DNA of 64,000 bases from Candidatus Sericytochromatia bacterium (GTDB lineage Bacteria; Cyanobacteriota; Sericytochromatia; UBA7694), in assembly GCA_018780035.1 (NCBI GenBank), contig JADMKE010000013.1, positions 143,776 through 207,775 of the forward strand. The letters run 5' to 3'. The notes below the pieces were generated by a model, which did not search any database, was not told the origin of the DNA, and saw only the letters and a list, made by a program, of their open reading frames with translations. Positions 1-8,046 of the stretch are shown here, piece after piece (position 1 is the first letter of the stretch; the number at the start of each line of letters is the position of its first letter). The position numbers and the translations under genes were made by a program.

Positions 1-2
1 CG

Positions 3-155
3 ATTCATGCCCCGTTTCAGAGCAATCTGGTGGAGGTCTATCAGGCCCTGCAAGAAGACCGCGATCTGCCCTTGCAAAAAGAGCCCTGCCTCTGGGTCAA
101 GGACTGGCCGGGCGCACCTTTTCGGGTGAGGAAGCAGGGGGAAGCATCGACTTAA
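3..155 (+). CDS. C-terminal end of an unidentified protein (cut by left edge)
   Basis: Frame 3 is open from the left edge and gives about 50 residues ending in a TAA at 153-155. The composition is ordinary for a soluble protein (starts IHAPFQSNLVEVYQ, ends RKQGEAST). The other two plus frames give low-quality translations. Its end overlaps the end of the convergent cytochrome gene by about 59 bp, which is long for a convergent overlap and lowers confidence. No family is recognisable from this fragment. Confidence 0.4.
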   Translation: MHAPFQSNLVEVYQALQEDRDLPLQKEPCLWVKDWPGAPFRVRKQGEAST

Positions 156-1113
156 ATGGGCCCAATTGGTGCTGCTCAGCAGAAAAAGCGTCGGCATAAG
201 GGGGGTAAGGCACATCAAAGGGCTTTTGCTTGCGATCTGGGTAGTCTTGTTCGGGAGAGGCAAGCAAGGGACGTTCTAAGCTGTTCATAAACGCGGCAAT
301 GTCAAAGGCCTCTTCGGCACTTAAAACCGGTCGCCCCAACGGCATATTGGCCTGAATATACCGCGCAGCAATGCTGAGACGATTGAGATTCGAACCTTGC
401 CCATAGCTCTGGGCCCCAGCCACAGGTGGAAAGGTAAAACCCAATTGGGGCGCTTGTGGATCTTTGTAAAGCCCCTGTCCTTTGGCGCCATGGCAAGCCG
501 CACAGTGGTATTGGTAAAGTTTGGCTCCAGTTTGGGGATTGGCAGCCCGGTCCAAAAGTTGAATCGAAGGCAAAAGGGGCTCTTGTAAATCTGCACGTTT
601 ATCGGGTTGGGGGGCCGTATCACTGAGCCAGATCAGATAAGCCGTAAGGGCCGCACTTTCACGTTGTGGCAAAGTTTTGCCATTGAGACTGCGTTCAAAA
701 CAGCTGTTGATGCGTTCAGACAAGCTGATTGTGCGGTTTTCCAGAGCCCGATAGCGGGGATAACGCTGGGCAATGCCCGCAAATCCCATTGCCGTCAGAC
801 TTTTACCCCCATTGAGATGGCAAGAAACACAACTCAGATTGCTACTGGCCAAGCGCAATTCGGGCTTTTCAGCCGCTGGCCCCAAATGCTTGGGCGTGTT
901 TAAGAGCAGCTCTTTGCCATAGGTCAGCAACGGGGTATCTGAACCGGGGGGGAATTCCGATGAAGGAGAGGCCGAGGACAGGGGCTTGTCGTTTGGGTTA
1001 TTTTGAGCCTTTTGAGCAGGGGGGCAGGCACTCAAGAGCATTGCCAAAAGCCCCACACAACTCCCTGTTTTCCACCCCAGCGGCAGGGCTGGCCAGAGGT
1101 TTAATAAACTCAT
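97..1113 (-). CDS. TsdA-like dihaem c-type cytochrome lipoprotein
   Basis: A 338-aa exported cytochrome c with two CxxCH haem sites, C95-C98-H99 and C204-C207-H208. The first 30 residues are a lipoprotein signal with an LSAC lipobox (Cys30), so it should be anchored in a membrane facing the periplasm. The block around RTISLSERINSCFERS (residues 127-142) and the later NMPLGRP region resemble the thiosulfate dehydrogenase TsdA family, which oxidises two thiosulfates to tetrathionate. Cys138 would be a candidate distal haem ligand, by analogy with TsdA. The start ATG overlaps the stop of the upstream MazG-like gene (ATGA), so the two are translationally coupled. Thiosulfate as substrate is inferred from family resemblance; a generic dihaem electron carrier is the alternative. 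Confidence 0.85.
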   Translation of the reverse strand: MSLLNLWPALPLGWKTGSCVGLLAMLLSACPPAQKAQNNPNDKPLSSASPSSEFPPGSDTPLLTYGKELLLNTPKHLGPAAEKPELRLASSNLSCVSCHLNGGKSLTAMGFAGIAQRYPRYRALENRTISLSERINSCFERSLNGKTLPQRESAALTAYLIWLSDTAPQPDKRADLQEPLLPSIQLLDRAANPQTGAKLYQYHCAACHGAKGQGLYKDPQAPQLGFTFPPVAGAQSYGQGSNLNRLSIAARYIQANMPLGRPVLSAEEAFDIAAFMNSLERPLLASPEQDYPDRKQKPFDVPYPPYADAFSAEQHQLGPFKSMLPPASSPEKVRPASP

Positions 1114-1457
1114 GACTGCAGCTTGGGATTCTGAAGATGGCGTTCCCCATCGCGTTGGGTCTTTTTGATGAGATTTGCGCGCAGGGCCTGGGTCAAATCC
1201 ACCCCCGTCTGGTTGGCCAAACAGATCAAGACAAAGAGCACATCTGCCATTTCATCGGAGAGGGAATGGCCCTTGTCGGAGGCTTTAAAGCTCTGCTCTC
1301 CATAGGTCCGCGAGATAATCCGCGCCAACTCTCCCACTTCTTCCACCAATTGTGCGAGATTGGTCAATTCAGAGAAATAGCGCACACCCAGGGTTTGAAT
1401 CCATTCATCGACAGCCTGCTGGGCCGCTTCCAATGTCAGAGGTTCGGAGGGGATCAT
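1110..1457 (-). CDS. MazG-like nucleotide pyrophosphohydrolase
   Basis: A 115-aa protein with the all-alpha NTP pyrophosphatase signature: E39-E40-x-x-E43 in LVEEVGELARII, then E69-x-x-D72 in SDEMADVLFVL. These residues bind the magnesium used to cleave (d)NTPs to NMP and PPi, as in MazG and dCTPase-type house-cleaning enzymes. The length fits a single-domain MazG-like protein. The reading frame stays open for another 270 codons upstream, but that part is antisense to the next gene. The start is therefore placed at the ATG ending at 1457, after an AGAGGC-type ribosome site. It is coupled by ATGA to the cytochrome gene, an odd functional pairing. Confidence 0.88.
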   Translation of the reverse strand: MIPSEPLTLEAAQQAVDEWIQTLGVRYFSELTNLAQLVEEVGELARIISRTYGEQSFKASDKGHSLSDEMADVLFVLICLANQTGVDLTQALRANLIKKTQRDGERHLQNPKLQS

Positions 1458-1652
1458 GGGGGATGCCTCTTTTCGTTGCACGTTTTTATTTTCTGAGGAG
1501 AGCCTGAAAACAGCATAGCCAAAGACAGTCTTTTTGCACAGGTTAAAGCCAAACCTGCCGAGTTGAGAAATAAATAGATAATGGCTAGAATTCTCCGAAA
1601 CGGCTGTATTATAATAAGCGCAATCTGCACCAAATGCTAAGAGAGGGATCCC

Positions 1653-2300
1653 ATGAAAAAATTGCTTCTTGCCTTGAGCGCCTGTCTGATCGCCTTGCCC
1701 GCCACTGCCGCTACCAGCTTGACCCCCGTCAGCCAGGCCAGCAACCAGTCCATCGGCGGTAACGAAACCCTGAGTGAAACCCAAGGGGATATCACAGTCA
1801 GCGTACGCCCTGTGCTCGAACCAGAACAGGCCAAAGTCTTTCATCCCAATGGCGGCGGCAAACTCAGCGACGACTTTTCTCCTTATGCCTATAAAAACAT
1901 CGTGCAGACCCAGGTCTTTCAGGTCAGCATCTCCAACAACAGTCCCCGTGAAATTGGCGCTTCTCAATTGCGTTTCAGTGTGAGCTTTAACGGCCTGCCC
2001 GTGGAATACCTCAGCTCCGGTGAACTCATGCGCCAATGGCGCCATTACCACTATCTGAATACCAATACCATCAGTGGCGCTCCCAATTTTATGGAACAAG
2101 AGCGCGCCATTGTGGCCGAAAAGTTTATCCAAACCCATGGCTTCTGGCCCCAAGATGTGCCCCCCGGCGGTGAAATTCGCGGCTACCTCGCCATTCCTCC
2201 GGTCAAAGGCATGGGGGCTCTCAAAGTGCGGATTCGCCACGTCGGAGACGGCCAAACCAACCGCGATTTTGCCTTTCACTTCGAGGCCAAAAACAAATAA
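1653..2300 (+). CDS. Exported protein of unknown function
   Basis: A 215-aa protein that starts with a clear Sec signal peptide (MKKLLLALSACLIALPATA, cleavage likely after ATA near residue 20). An AGAGGGA ribosome site precedes the ATG. The mature part is beta-rich and polar, with repeated short hydrophobic strands (QVFQVSISNNS, LRFSVSFNG, LKVRIRHVG), so it is probably a small immunoglobulin-like periplasmic domain. I recognise no family. It is divergent from the MazG/cytochrome pair. A TATAAT lies at 1610-1615 upstream, but the matching -35 is poor. Confidence 0.8.
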   Translation: MKKLLLALSACLIALPATAATSLTPVSQASNQSIGGNETLSETQGDITVSVRPVLEPEQAKVFHPNGGGKLSDDFSPYAYKNIVQTQVFQVSISNNSPREIGASQLRFSVSFNGLPVEYLSSGELMRQWRHYHYLNTNTISGAPNFMEQERAIVAEKFIQTHGFWPQDVPPGGEIRGYLAIPPVKGMGALKVRIRHVGDGQTNRDFAFHFEAKNK

Positions 2301-2391
2301 GCCGATTCTGGTTTAAACACCCGCAGGCCACCTGAAAAGATGGCCTGTTTTTTTGCCTATTTCAACACCATCAGTTCAGAGGAGCACATAC

Positions 2392-3462
2392 ATGGGCGGC
2401 AATGCAATTTCAAATACCCTGCGGCTCAAGCGCAGTGAGTACGAAAGCTACGAACAAGAGCTGATCACGCTTTTGGGCGATTTTCTCAAAACACCTTTTG
2501 CCCCACTGCAGTTTTACAGCGACAAAGCGTCCTTTGGGGACATTGACTTTGTTGTTGCCCAACCCAAACCCGATCGGGGCGACTTGGCGCTCTTTTTTCA
2601 GCAAATTGGCAGCCGAGAACAGTATTTCAACGGAGATATGCTCTCATTTGAGTATAAAAATTTTCAGGTTGATCTTAATTTTGTCGCCCCTGAGAATTAC
2701 GAAACCGCCCTGTTTTATTTCGCCTATAACGATCTCAACAATCTGATTGGCCGAATTGCGCATAAATTTGGGCTCAAATTTGGTTTTGACGGCCTCTGCT
2801 ACCAGATTCGCACCGAGTCAGGCTACCGCGCCAAGAAAATCACACTCAGCAAAGATCCTGCTGCGATCTACACCTTTTTGGGCTATGATTATTCCCGTTT
2901 TTTGCAGGGTTTCAAAGACCGCGAAGCGATCTTTGAATTTGTGGCCTCTTCGCGCTATTTTAATTCAGCCATTTTTGAACTCGACGAACTCAACCATATC
3001 AACCGCACCCGCAATAAAAAGCGCCAAACCTACCAGCTCTTTTTGCAATGGCTCACAGGCAAAACCTTCAATGAATTTCGCTTTGAAGAAGACAAATCCA
3101 TTTACCTGATACGCATTCACAACCATTTTTATGCCCCAAACAGCCCTTCGCAGGGCGGATCCGCGAAGGTATCCGGGGGTGTCGATTTACTCGGAGAATT
3201 GGCGACCTATGCCGAAGAGCACCGCAAACATGAATTTGCCAAGGCCCTGTTTAACGGTGGCCAATTGATGAAAACCTACGGCCTGAGTGGCTCGGCCTTG
3301 GGCAAGGTGATGGCAGATTTTAAGCAGGATTTTTGCGCTGCTTGCGGCCAAGCCGATTTTGAGCAGGCCGTCTTTGAGATCTATGCCACTGCCCCCAGTC
3401 CCGAAGCGGCGATGGCAGAACGCTTTAAACAGTGGTACCAACAGGCCTCAAACCAAGCTTAA
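2392..3462 (+). CDS. Nucleotidyltransferase-fold protein
   Basis: A 356-aa protein. The ATG at 2392 is chosen because AGAGGAG sits 7 bases upstream; a TTG 13 codons earlier lacks such a site. Residues about 43-55 contain FGDIDFVVAQP, the G-x-x-D-x-[DF] metal-binding pattern of the polymerase-beta nucleotidyltransferase fold. A second acidic strand follows (YKNFQVDLNFV, near residue 95), which would supply the third carboxylate. The rest is helical, with no signal peptide. This suggests a cytoplasmic nucleotidyl-transfer enzyme, possibly tRNA-related, but the substrate cannot be told. It converges on the radical SAM gene with a 15-bp overlap of the ends. Confidence 0.82.
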   Translation: MGGNAISNTLRLKRSEYESYEQELITLLGDFLKTPFAPLQFYSDKASFGDIDFVVAQPKPDRGDLALFFQQIGSREQYFNGDMLSFEYKNFQVDLNFVAPENYETALFYFAYNDLNNLIGRIAHKFGLKFGFDGLCYQIRTESGYRAKKITLSKDPAAIYTFLGYDYSRFLQGFKDREAIFEFVASSRYFNSAIFELDELNHINRTRNKKRQTYQLFLQWLTGKTFNEFRFEEDKSIYLIRIHNHFYAPNSPSQGGSAKVSGGVDLLGELATYAEEHRKHEFAKALFNGGQLMKTYGLSGSALGKVMADFKQDFCAACGQADFEQAVFEIYATAPSPEAAMAERFKQWYQQASNQA

Positions 3463-4494
3463 ACCCAGTTCATGGGCCTGGGTCCGGGCCATTTCCAAAT
3501 CGGCTTTGGCCGGACGTCGGTTGAGTTCGGGACGCTCACGCGCTTTGTAGAAAGGGCGGTACTGCCCCATTAAATTGACAGTCATTTCTGGGTACTCTGC
3601 CGCAATTTTTTCAAGCACAGGCAGGGTGCAGCAGTCGAGATGCCCTGGCATGAGCAAATGGCGGATCAGCACCTGTACAGTTTGAAGAGAGCTTGCCGTT
3701 TGTCTACTTTGCGCTTGATAGGCCTTTAAATTGGCCTCCAGGGTTTCGCTGTAGTGGGCTATTTTGGCCAATTGCCAGGCACAGCGATCGTTGCCAAATT
3801 TAAAATCCGGCAAATAGAGGTCGATCAGACCCTCCATCAGGGCCAGGCCTGTGGCGGAGAGAGTGGCATTGCTGTTAAAGACCCAGGGCAACGTCAGCTG
3901 CTCGGGTAGCAGCTCCGCCAAAGCCGTCAGGGTATGCAAATGGGGCTCAGGGGTGCCGCCAATAAAGCTGATCGACTGCACAGCAGGATCTGCGCAGCGC
4001 AAGCGGATCTGCTCAGCCAAGTGGGCGGCATCAACTCCCGCTCCGGCGGAGAGGTCAAAGGTCTCGCGCCAATTGTGGCAAAACAGACAGTGCAGGGTAC
4101 AGCCACTGAAAAAGATCGCATGGGTGGTTCCCACCCTTGCCTCTTCGCCATAATGCAGGTACTCTCCGCTGATCAGCGCCTGGTCGGTCAGGCCACAATA
4201 GCCGGTCTCCCCGGCAGAGCGGTTGATCCGGCAATTGTGCACACAATAATTGCACTCTGAGAGCAGGGCCTGGGCCCAGGCCCGTTTGATTGCCAGCCAA
4301 GCATAACCCCGATGGTCTCCGGGACAAGAGAGAGGCTTGTTTAAGTCTTCAGCAGCGAGCGCGGCCCGGTAGAGCGCCAAACCCTGTTCGTGATAAGCCG
4401 CCAGCTCTGCCACAGACAGCTCTGCCAAACTGCGCAGAGCAACATCTTGGCAGGGCACAACAATCTGGCGGGCCCGGCTGCGCACAGGCCGCAT
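3448..4494 (-). CDS. Radical SAM protein, PflX/COG1313 type
   Basis: A 348-aa protein with the radical SAM cluster motif C132-x3-C136-x2-C139 in FFSGCTLHCLFCHNW, as in pyruvate formate-lyase activating-enzyme relatives. A second cysteine group precedes it (C81, C84, C88, C100), as expected for the PflX-like family. Members bind a 4Fe-4S cluster and cleave SAM to a 5'-deoxyadenosyl radical; their substrate is generally not established. The stop of the upstream membrane-protein gene overlaps the start (TGATG), so the pair is translationally coupled. Confidence is high for family, low for any specific reaction. Confidence 0.9.
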   Translation of the reverse strand: MRPVRSRARQIVVPCQDVALRSLAELSVAELAAYHEQGLALYRAALAAEDLNKPLSCPGDHRGYAWLAIKRAWAQALLSECNYCVHNCRINRSAGETGYCGLTDQALISGEYLHYGEEARVGTTHAIFFSGCTLHCLFCHNWRETFDLSAGAGVDAAHLAEQIRLRCADPAVQSISFIGGTPEPHLHTLTALAELLPEQLTLPWVFNSNATLSATGLALMEGLIDLYLPDFKFGNDRCAWQLAKIAHYSETLEANLKAYQAQSRQTASSLQTVQVLIRHLLMPGHLDCCTLPVLEKIAAEYPEMTVNLMGQYRPFYKARERPELNRRPAKADLEMARTQAHELGLSLV

Positions 4495-4973
4495 CAGCGC
4501 CTGCGGGAGTAAAACAGGTGCAAGAGAAGAATCGCCACACCCAGTGCTGCCAAGGGAAACATCAAGGCCCTCACCAGCAGCAGCAGCTCCAAAAAGGCCC
4601 CACGCAGAATCAACAGAAACTGGGGAAACAGCAGCAAAATCACCAGCAGCGAGCCCACCAAGGCAATCAACTTCAAGGGCGGCGTCTGCCTCAGAACCAC
4701 CAGCACCGGCGGCACGGCATTTTCTGGGGGTTCAGATTCTTGGGCGAAAGGGGGCTGGGCAAAAGGGGGTTGCGAAAAATGCAAAGGGGTATCCAAGAGC
4801 GAGAGATTTTCTGGCAAGCTGCTCCCAGAACCTGGCTGTGTTTCGGGGCCCTGTCGAAGGTCGGCCCCTGAGCCCTGTCGAAGGGGCTGGGTTGGAGGCA
4901 GCGGATCATCCAGCTCAATATACAGAGGGGATTCAGATTCGGGTTTTAGATTGGGATCTGAGAGGTTCTCCAT
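4494..4973 (-). CDS. Small membrane protein with acidic/proline-rich N-terminus
   Basis: A 159-aa protein. The first 90 residues are polar, acidic and proline-rich (PEN, QPPFAQPPFAQ duplications). The last 65 form two or three hydrophobic segments (LIALVGSLLVILLLFPQFLL and LELLLLVRALMFPLAALGVAILLLHLF) followed by basic YSRRR. It is probably an inner-membrane protein with a cytoplasmic N-terminal tail. It shares a TGATG junction with the radical SAM gene downstream, which implies co-expression. No family recognised. Confidence 0.72.
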   Translation of the reverse strand: MENLSDPNLKPESESPLYIELDDPLPPTQPLRQGSGADLRQGPETQPGSGSSLPENLSLLDTPLHFSQPPFAQPPFAQESEPPENAVPPVLVVLRQTPPLKLIALVGSLLVILLLFPQFLLILRGAFLELLLLVRALMFPLAALGVAILLLHLFYSRRR

Positions 4974-5086
4974 ACCCCTATCTTAATGCATTCACGCCCA
5001 AAATTATAGTCCTCTCAGGAACTTTCAAAGGCAGTCCCCGTCTCTCTAAAACAAGGGGACAGTTCAATCCGCAGGAATAGGTTTGT

Positions 5087-5302
5087 ATGCAAAAAGAAGA
5101 CCCTTCACCCACTTCCCGCAGCGCTCAATTGCAAGAGCTTGAATGGCGTTTGCTGCAAATGGAAGCCCTGGTCAAAGAATTACGCCTTGAAGTGGCCGAA
5201 CTCAAATCGTCGGTCCGCGATGAAGATCTGCGCAATATCCAAAAAATGCGCGCCTACCAACAAAAGGTCGACAGCTTGGGCAAATTTGCCGAATCTGCCT
5301 GA
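5087..5302 (+). CDS. Small coiled-coil protein (SlyX-like)
   Basis: A 71-aa protein dominated by one heptad-patterned helix (LQELEWRLLQMEALVKELR onward to about residue 65). Size and layout resemble SlyX-type or other short cytoplasmic coiled-coil proteins, but sequence identity to SlyX is not clear. A GCAGGAA ribosome site lies about 12 bases upstream of the ATG. It is squeezed between two minus-strand genes and ends 12 bp before the convergent S9 peptidase. Confidence 0.65.
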   Translation: MQKEDPSPTSRSAQLQELEWRLLQMEALVKELRLEVAELKSSVRDEDLRNIQKMRAYQQKVDSLGKFAESA

Positions 5303-5314
5303 ATCAACGCTGAG

Positions 5315-7156
5315 TCAATTCTGGCTGCGTCCCCCGAGATGGGCTTCCAAAAAGCGCTCCATGGCCGCATAAAAGCGGAAGCGGTTTTGCGGCTTGGCGA
5401 GCCCATGCCCCTCGTCTTCAAAGAGCAGGTATTCGTGGGGAATGCCTTTTTCTTGCATGGCGGCCACAATTTGCTCCGCCTCTTGCACGGTCACACGCGG
5501 ATCGTTGGCCCCTTGGGCAATCATCATCGGGATTTGAATCTGATCGACTTTGAACAGCGGTGAACGCGATTTGAGGAATTCTTCTTCGGTCTCGGGATCG
5601 CCAACGCGCTTTTTAAAATTGTCGAGCATGGCAGCCCAATAAGGTGGGAAAGAGCGAATCAGGGTAATCAAACTGCTCGGGCCGACCATATCGATCGCGC
5701 AGGCAAAGACATCCGGGGTAAAGGTCGCTCCCACCAAAGCCGCAAAGCCGCCATACGAGCCGCCATAAATTGCAATTTTCTCGCGGTCCACACCCTGGGT
5801 CACCGCCCAGTCCAAGGCGTCCAGCAGATCATCGTGCATTTTGCCTGCCCATTCACGGTCACCGGCGTTGAGAAAGTCTTTGCCATAGCCTGTGGAGCCC
5901 CGGTAATTGACCTGCAGACAGGCATAACCGCGATTGGCCAGCCACTGGGCTTCGGGATGATAACCCCAGGTATCGCGCCACCAGGGGCCCCCATGTACAT
6001 TTAAGACCATCGGCAGATTTTCGCGGGGCACGCCCAAGGGCCAAGTCATATAGCCCTCGATTTTGAGTCCATCGCGGGAAGTAAAGCGGATCGGTTCCAT
6101 CGGGGCCAGGGGGTAATCGTTTAAAGCAGGCTGATGCACGAATAAAAAAGTGGGGGTTTGTGTGGCCCGGTCGTAGGCATAAAACTCCACAGGGCCAATA
6201 TCCCGGTTGTAGCGCACCAGCCAGGTTTTGTCTGCATCGTCGCGGTTACTCAGAGCCCATTCCCCGAGACGGTAATGCTCCAAAAAGGAAAAGTCTTCGG
6301 CCAGGCTCTGATCGAGCAATTGCCACTCTTCTTTGGCACGGGCAAAGGCCACAGCTTGCACGGCATAGGTATCGGGATGCACCAAAAGGCGACTGACATC
6401 GTAAAAGGGATCTTCGGCCAAGACCTCGGTGCTGCGATCGGTCAGATTTAAAGCCACCAGGCGGGCCGTATTGGCTGCGCGCGATTCAAGCAAATAAAGC
6501 GTTTGGCCGTCTTGGGAAAAATGGGAGGGGCTGCTGGTGAGACTGTCTTCCATCGGCCAATCGAGCAATTTCTCCCACTCGGCCTGGGGGGTTTCGCGGT
6601 AGATCAAACTCATCGAGCCATCGGGATTGGCCGCCACTGCCGCCCGCACCTGAAAGCGGGCATCGGCCACCCAGCCCAAAACATTGCCTGGGTTTTCGGC
6701 GATCAATTGCAATTCACCCGTAGACAGACGCAGATGGTAAACATCGTGTAATTGGGGGTTGCGCAGATTGAGGGCAATCAGAAGTTCATCGGAAAAGTGT
6801 TTGTCGCGCTGAATCACCTGGGCCTGTACATCTTCGTAAGGGGTATAGTCTTTGACTGCCCCACCTGTGAGATCCAGGCCGTAAAGGCGCCAGTTTTCAT
6901 TGCCACCGCGATCCTGCAAATAGAGCAGATGGCGGCTGTCTTGGGCCCAGAAAAAGAGCCGAATCCCGCGATCGCGGTCCTGGGTAATCACCCGCGCGCT
7001 CTCGTCACTTAAGCTGCGGACCCAAATATTGAGCACCCCCTGATCGGGAGCGAGAAAAGCAATCTGTGTGCCATCGGGTGAAATTTGTGGCGAGGTACGC
7101 TCGGGGTTGCCAAAGAGCACTTCACGGGGAATCAGGGGGGGCAATAATTCGGTCAT
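5315..7156 (-). CDS. S9-family prolyl oligopeptidase-like peptidase
   Basis: A 613-aa serine peptidase. The N-terminal half (to about residue 340) is a seven-bladed-propeller-like region with repeated TolB/WD-type motifs (PQISPDGTQIAFLA, LFFWAQDSRHLLYL). The C-terminal half is an alpha/beta hydrolase. The nucleophile is Ser467 in IYGGSYGGFAAL, the oxyanion region is LNVHGGPWWRDTWGY, and Asp (ANDPRV) and His (DEGHGL) complete the triad. No signal peptide is present, so it should act on short peptides in the cytoplasm. The start overlaps the stop of the OmpA-like gene (ATGA), so it is the last gene of a coupled minus-strand cluster running from 10292. Confidence 0.92.
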   Translation of the reverse strand: MTELLPPLIPREVLFGNPERTSPQISPDGTQIAFLAPDQGVLNIWVRSLSDESARVITQDRDRGIRLFFWAQDSRHLLYLQDRGGNENWRLYGLDLTGGAVKDYTPYEDVQAQVIQRDKHFSDELLIALNLRNPQLHDVYHLRLSTGELQLIAENPGNVLGWVADARFQVRAAVAANPDGSMSLIYRETPQAEWEKLLDWPMEDSLTSSPSHFSQDGQTLYLLESRAANTARLVALNLTDRSTEVLAEDPFYDVSRLLVHPDTYAVQAVAFARAKEEWQLLDQSLAEDFSFLEHYRLGEWALSNRDDADKTWLVRYNRDIGPVEFYAYDRATQTPTFLFVHQPALNDYPLAPMEPIRFTSRDGLKIEGYMTWPLGVPRENLPMVLNVHGGPWWRDTWGYHPEAQWLANRGYACLQVNYRGSTGYGKDFLNAGDREWAGKMHDDLLDALDWAVTQGVDREKIAIYGGSYGGFAALVGATFTPDVFACAIDMVGPSSLITLIRSFPPYWAAMLDNFKKRVGDPETEEEFLKSRSPLFKVDQIQIPMMIAQGANDPRVTVQEAEQIVAAMQEKGIPHEYLLFEDEGHGLAKPQNRFRFYAAMERFLEAHLGGRSQN

Positions 7157-7992
7157 CGGTTGGAACTCCTTCGAGATAGGGGTAAAGCAGACGGGGGAGA
7201 AGACGGAGGTAAAGCTGAGGGACGGCCCCCCACAGGGGCTTTTGAAGAGGGCGAAGCAGCGCCTCTCGTCAGAGCAGGGGAGACTTGACCTCTTTGCGCC
7301 ACAGGCGTGGCAGAGAAGAGGGGTGTGGGGCTGGGACTCGGCGCGGGCAAGGCCAGAAAATGCAATTGCAGCGTGCCGAGGGATTGGGCTTTGCCTGCCT
7401 GTGGGGCTTTGCCCGCGAGCACCTGCAAACGCTCAGCAGGAGCCTGAGAGGTCATTAAAAAGTCGGCAATCCGGGCTGCTTGCAAGGCAGAAAGCTCCCA
7501 ATCGCTGACCCAGCGCAGATTGCCGCTGCGTGCAGGCAGACCTGCGCCTTCGATTTGCAGGGCCAGATTCCACGTTTTTAATTGGCTTGCCAAGGTACGA
7601 AAAAAGGCCTGCGAGCGGGGAGAAAGCGTGCGCAAATCCCAGGCAAAAAGTTCAGTTGCAGGCACACGCCAGGTCAGGGTCTGAGGCGTACTTTTAAGAT
7701 TGGCTGCCGCAACGGGCCATTTGAGCTGTTTAAAATTCTGTTTGAGCTGCTGCTCTAAATTGGCAGGCAAAGTGGGCAAAGCAGGACTGGGAGTGGGCCG
7801 GGGGGTCGCACTCGGCTGGCTTGAGGCTGAGGCCACCGGGGTGGCAGAACCGTGTTTGAGGCTCAAACTTTGCACCAAAAATAGCGCGACAACCAGCGCA
7901 AAGCCCAAATAAAGCCAGGTCCAAAGGAAACCCGACTCTTCTCCATCTCTGCGATGGGGCGTGGTTAATTGCTCAAAACGGCTGCGAGACAT
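7153..7992 (-). CDS. Single-pass OmpA/MotB-like protein
   Basis: About 279 aa from the ATG at 7992 (an in-frame ATG seven codons earlier is possible). A transmembrane helix spans about residues 22-42 (FLWTWLYLGFALVVALFLV). A Ser/Pro-rich linker follows, then an OmpA-like peptidoglycan-binding region: LFAWDLRTLSPRSQAFF, LQIEGAG and the NWELS-like SDWELSALQAARIADFL, ending with RLQVLAGK. This order is that of MotB or other Pal-type wall anchors. The last 60 residues are low-complexity Pro/Ser/Arg. No MotA lies beside it, so a flagellar motor role is not supported. It probably attaches something to the cell wall. Confidence 0.75.
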   Translation of the reverse strand: MSRSRFEQLTTPHRRDGEESGFLWTWLYLGFALVVALFLVQSLSLKHGSATPVASASSQPSATPRPTPSPALPTLPANLEQQLKQNFKQLKWPVAAANLKSTPQTLTWRVPATELFAWDLRTLSPRSQAFFRTLASQLKTWNLALQIEGAGLPARSGNLRWVSDWELSALQAARIADFLMTSQAPAERLQVLAGKAPQAGKAQSLGTLQLHFLALPAPSPSPTPLFSATPVAQRGQVSPALTRGAASPSSKAPVGGRPSALPPSSPPSALPLSRRSSNR

Positions 7993-8046
7993 GCTTAAAG
8001 TGTACCATTGCACTCACCCAATCGCTGATCTGCTGAATAAAAGTCT

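Noticed and set aside
1458..2279. N-terminal extension of the MazG-like frame to 389 aa
   Set aside because: The extension is antisense to the exported protein at 1653-2300 and has no family features; MazG-like similarity begins at the ATG ending at 1457.
7153..7992. Flagellar MotB assignment
   Set aside because: No MotA gene or other flagellar genes are nearby, and the C-terminus is low-complexity; only the OmpA/MotB-like domain is supported.
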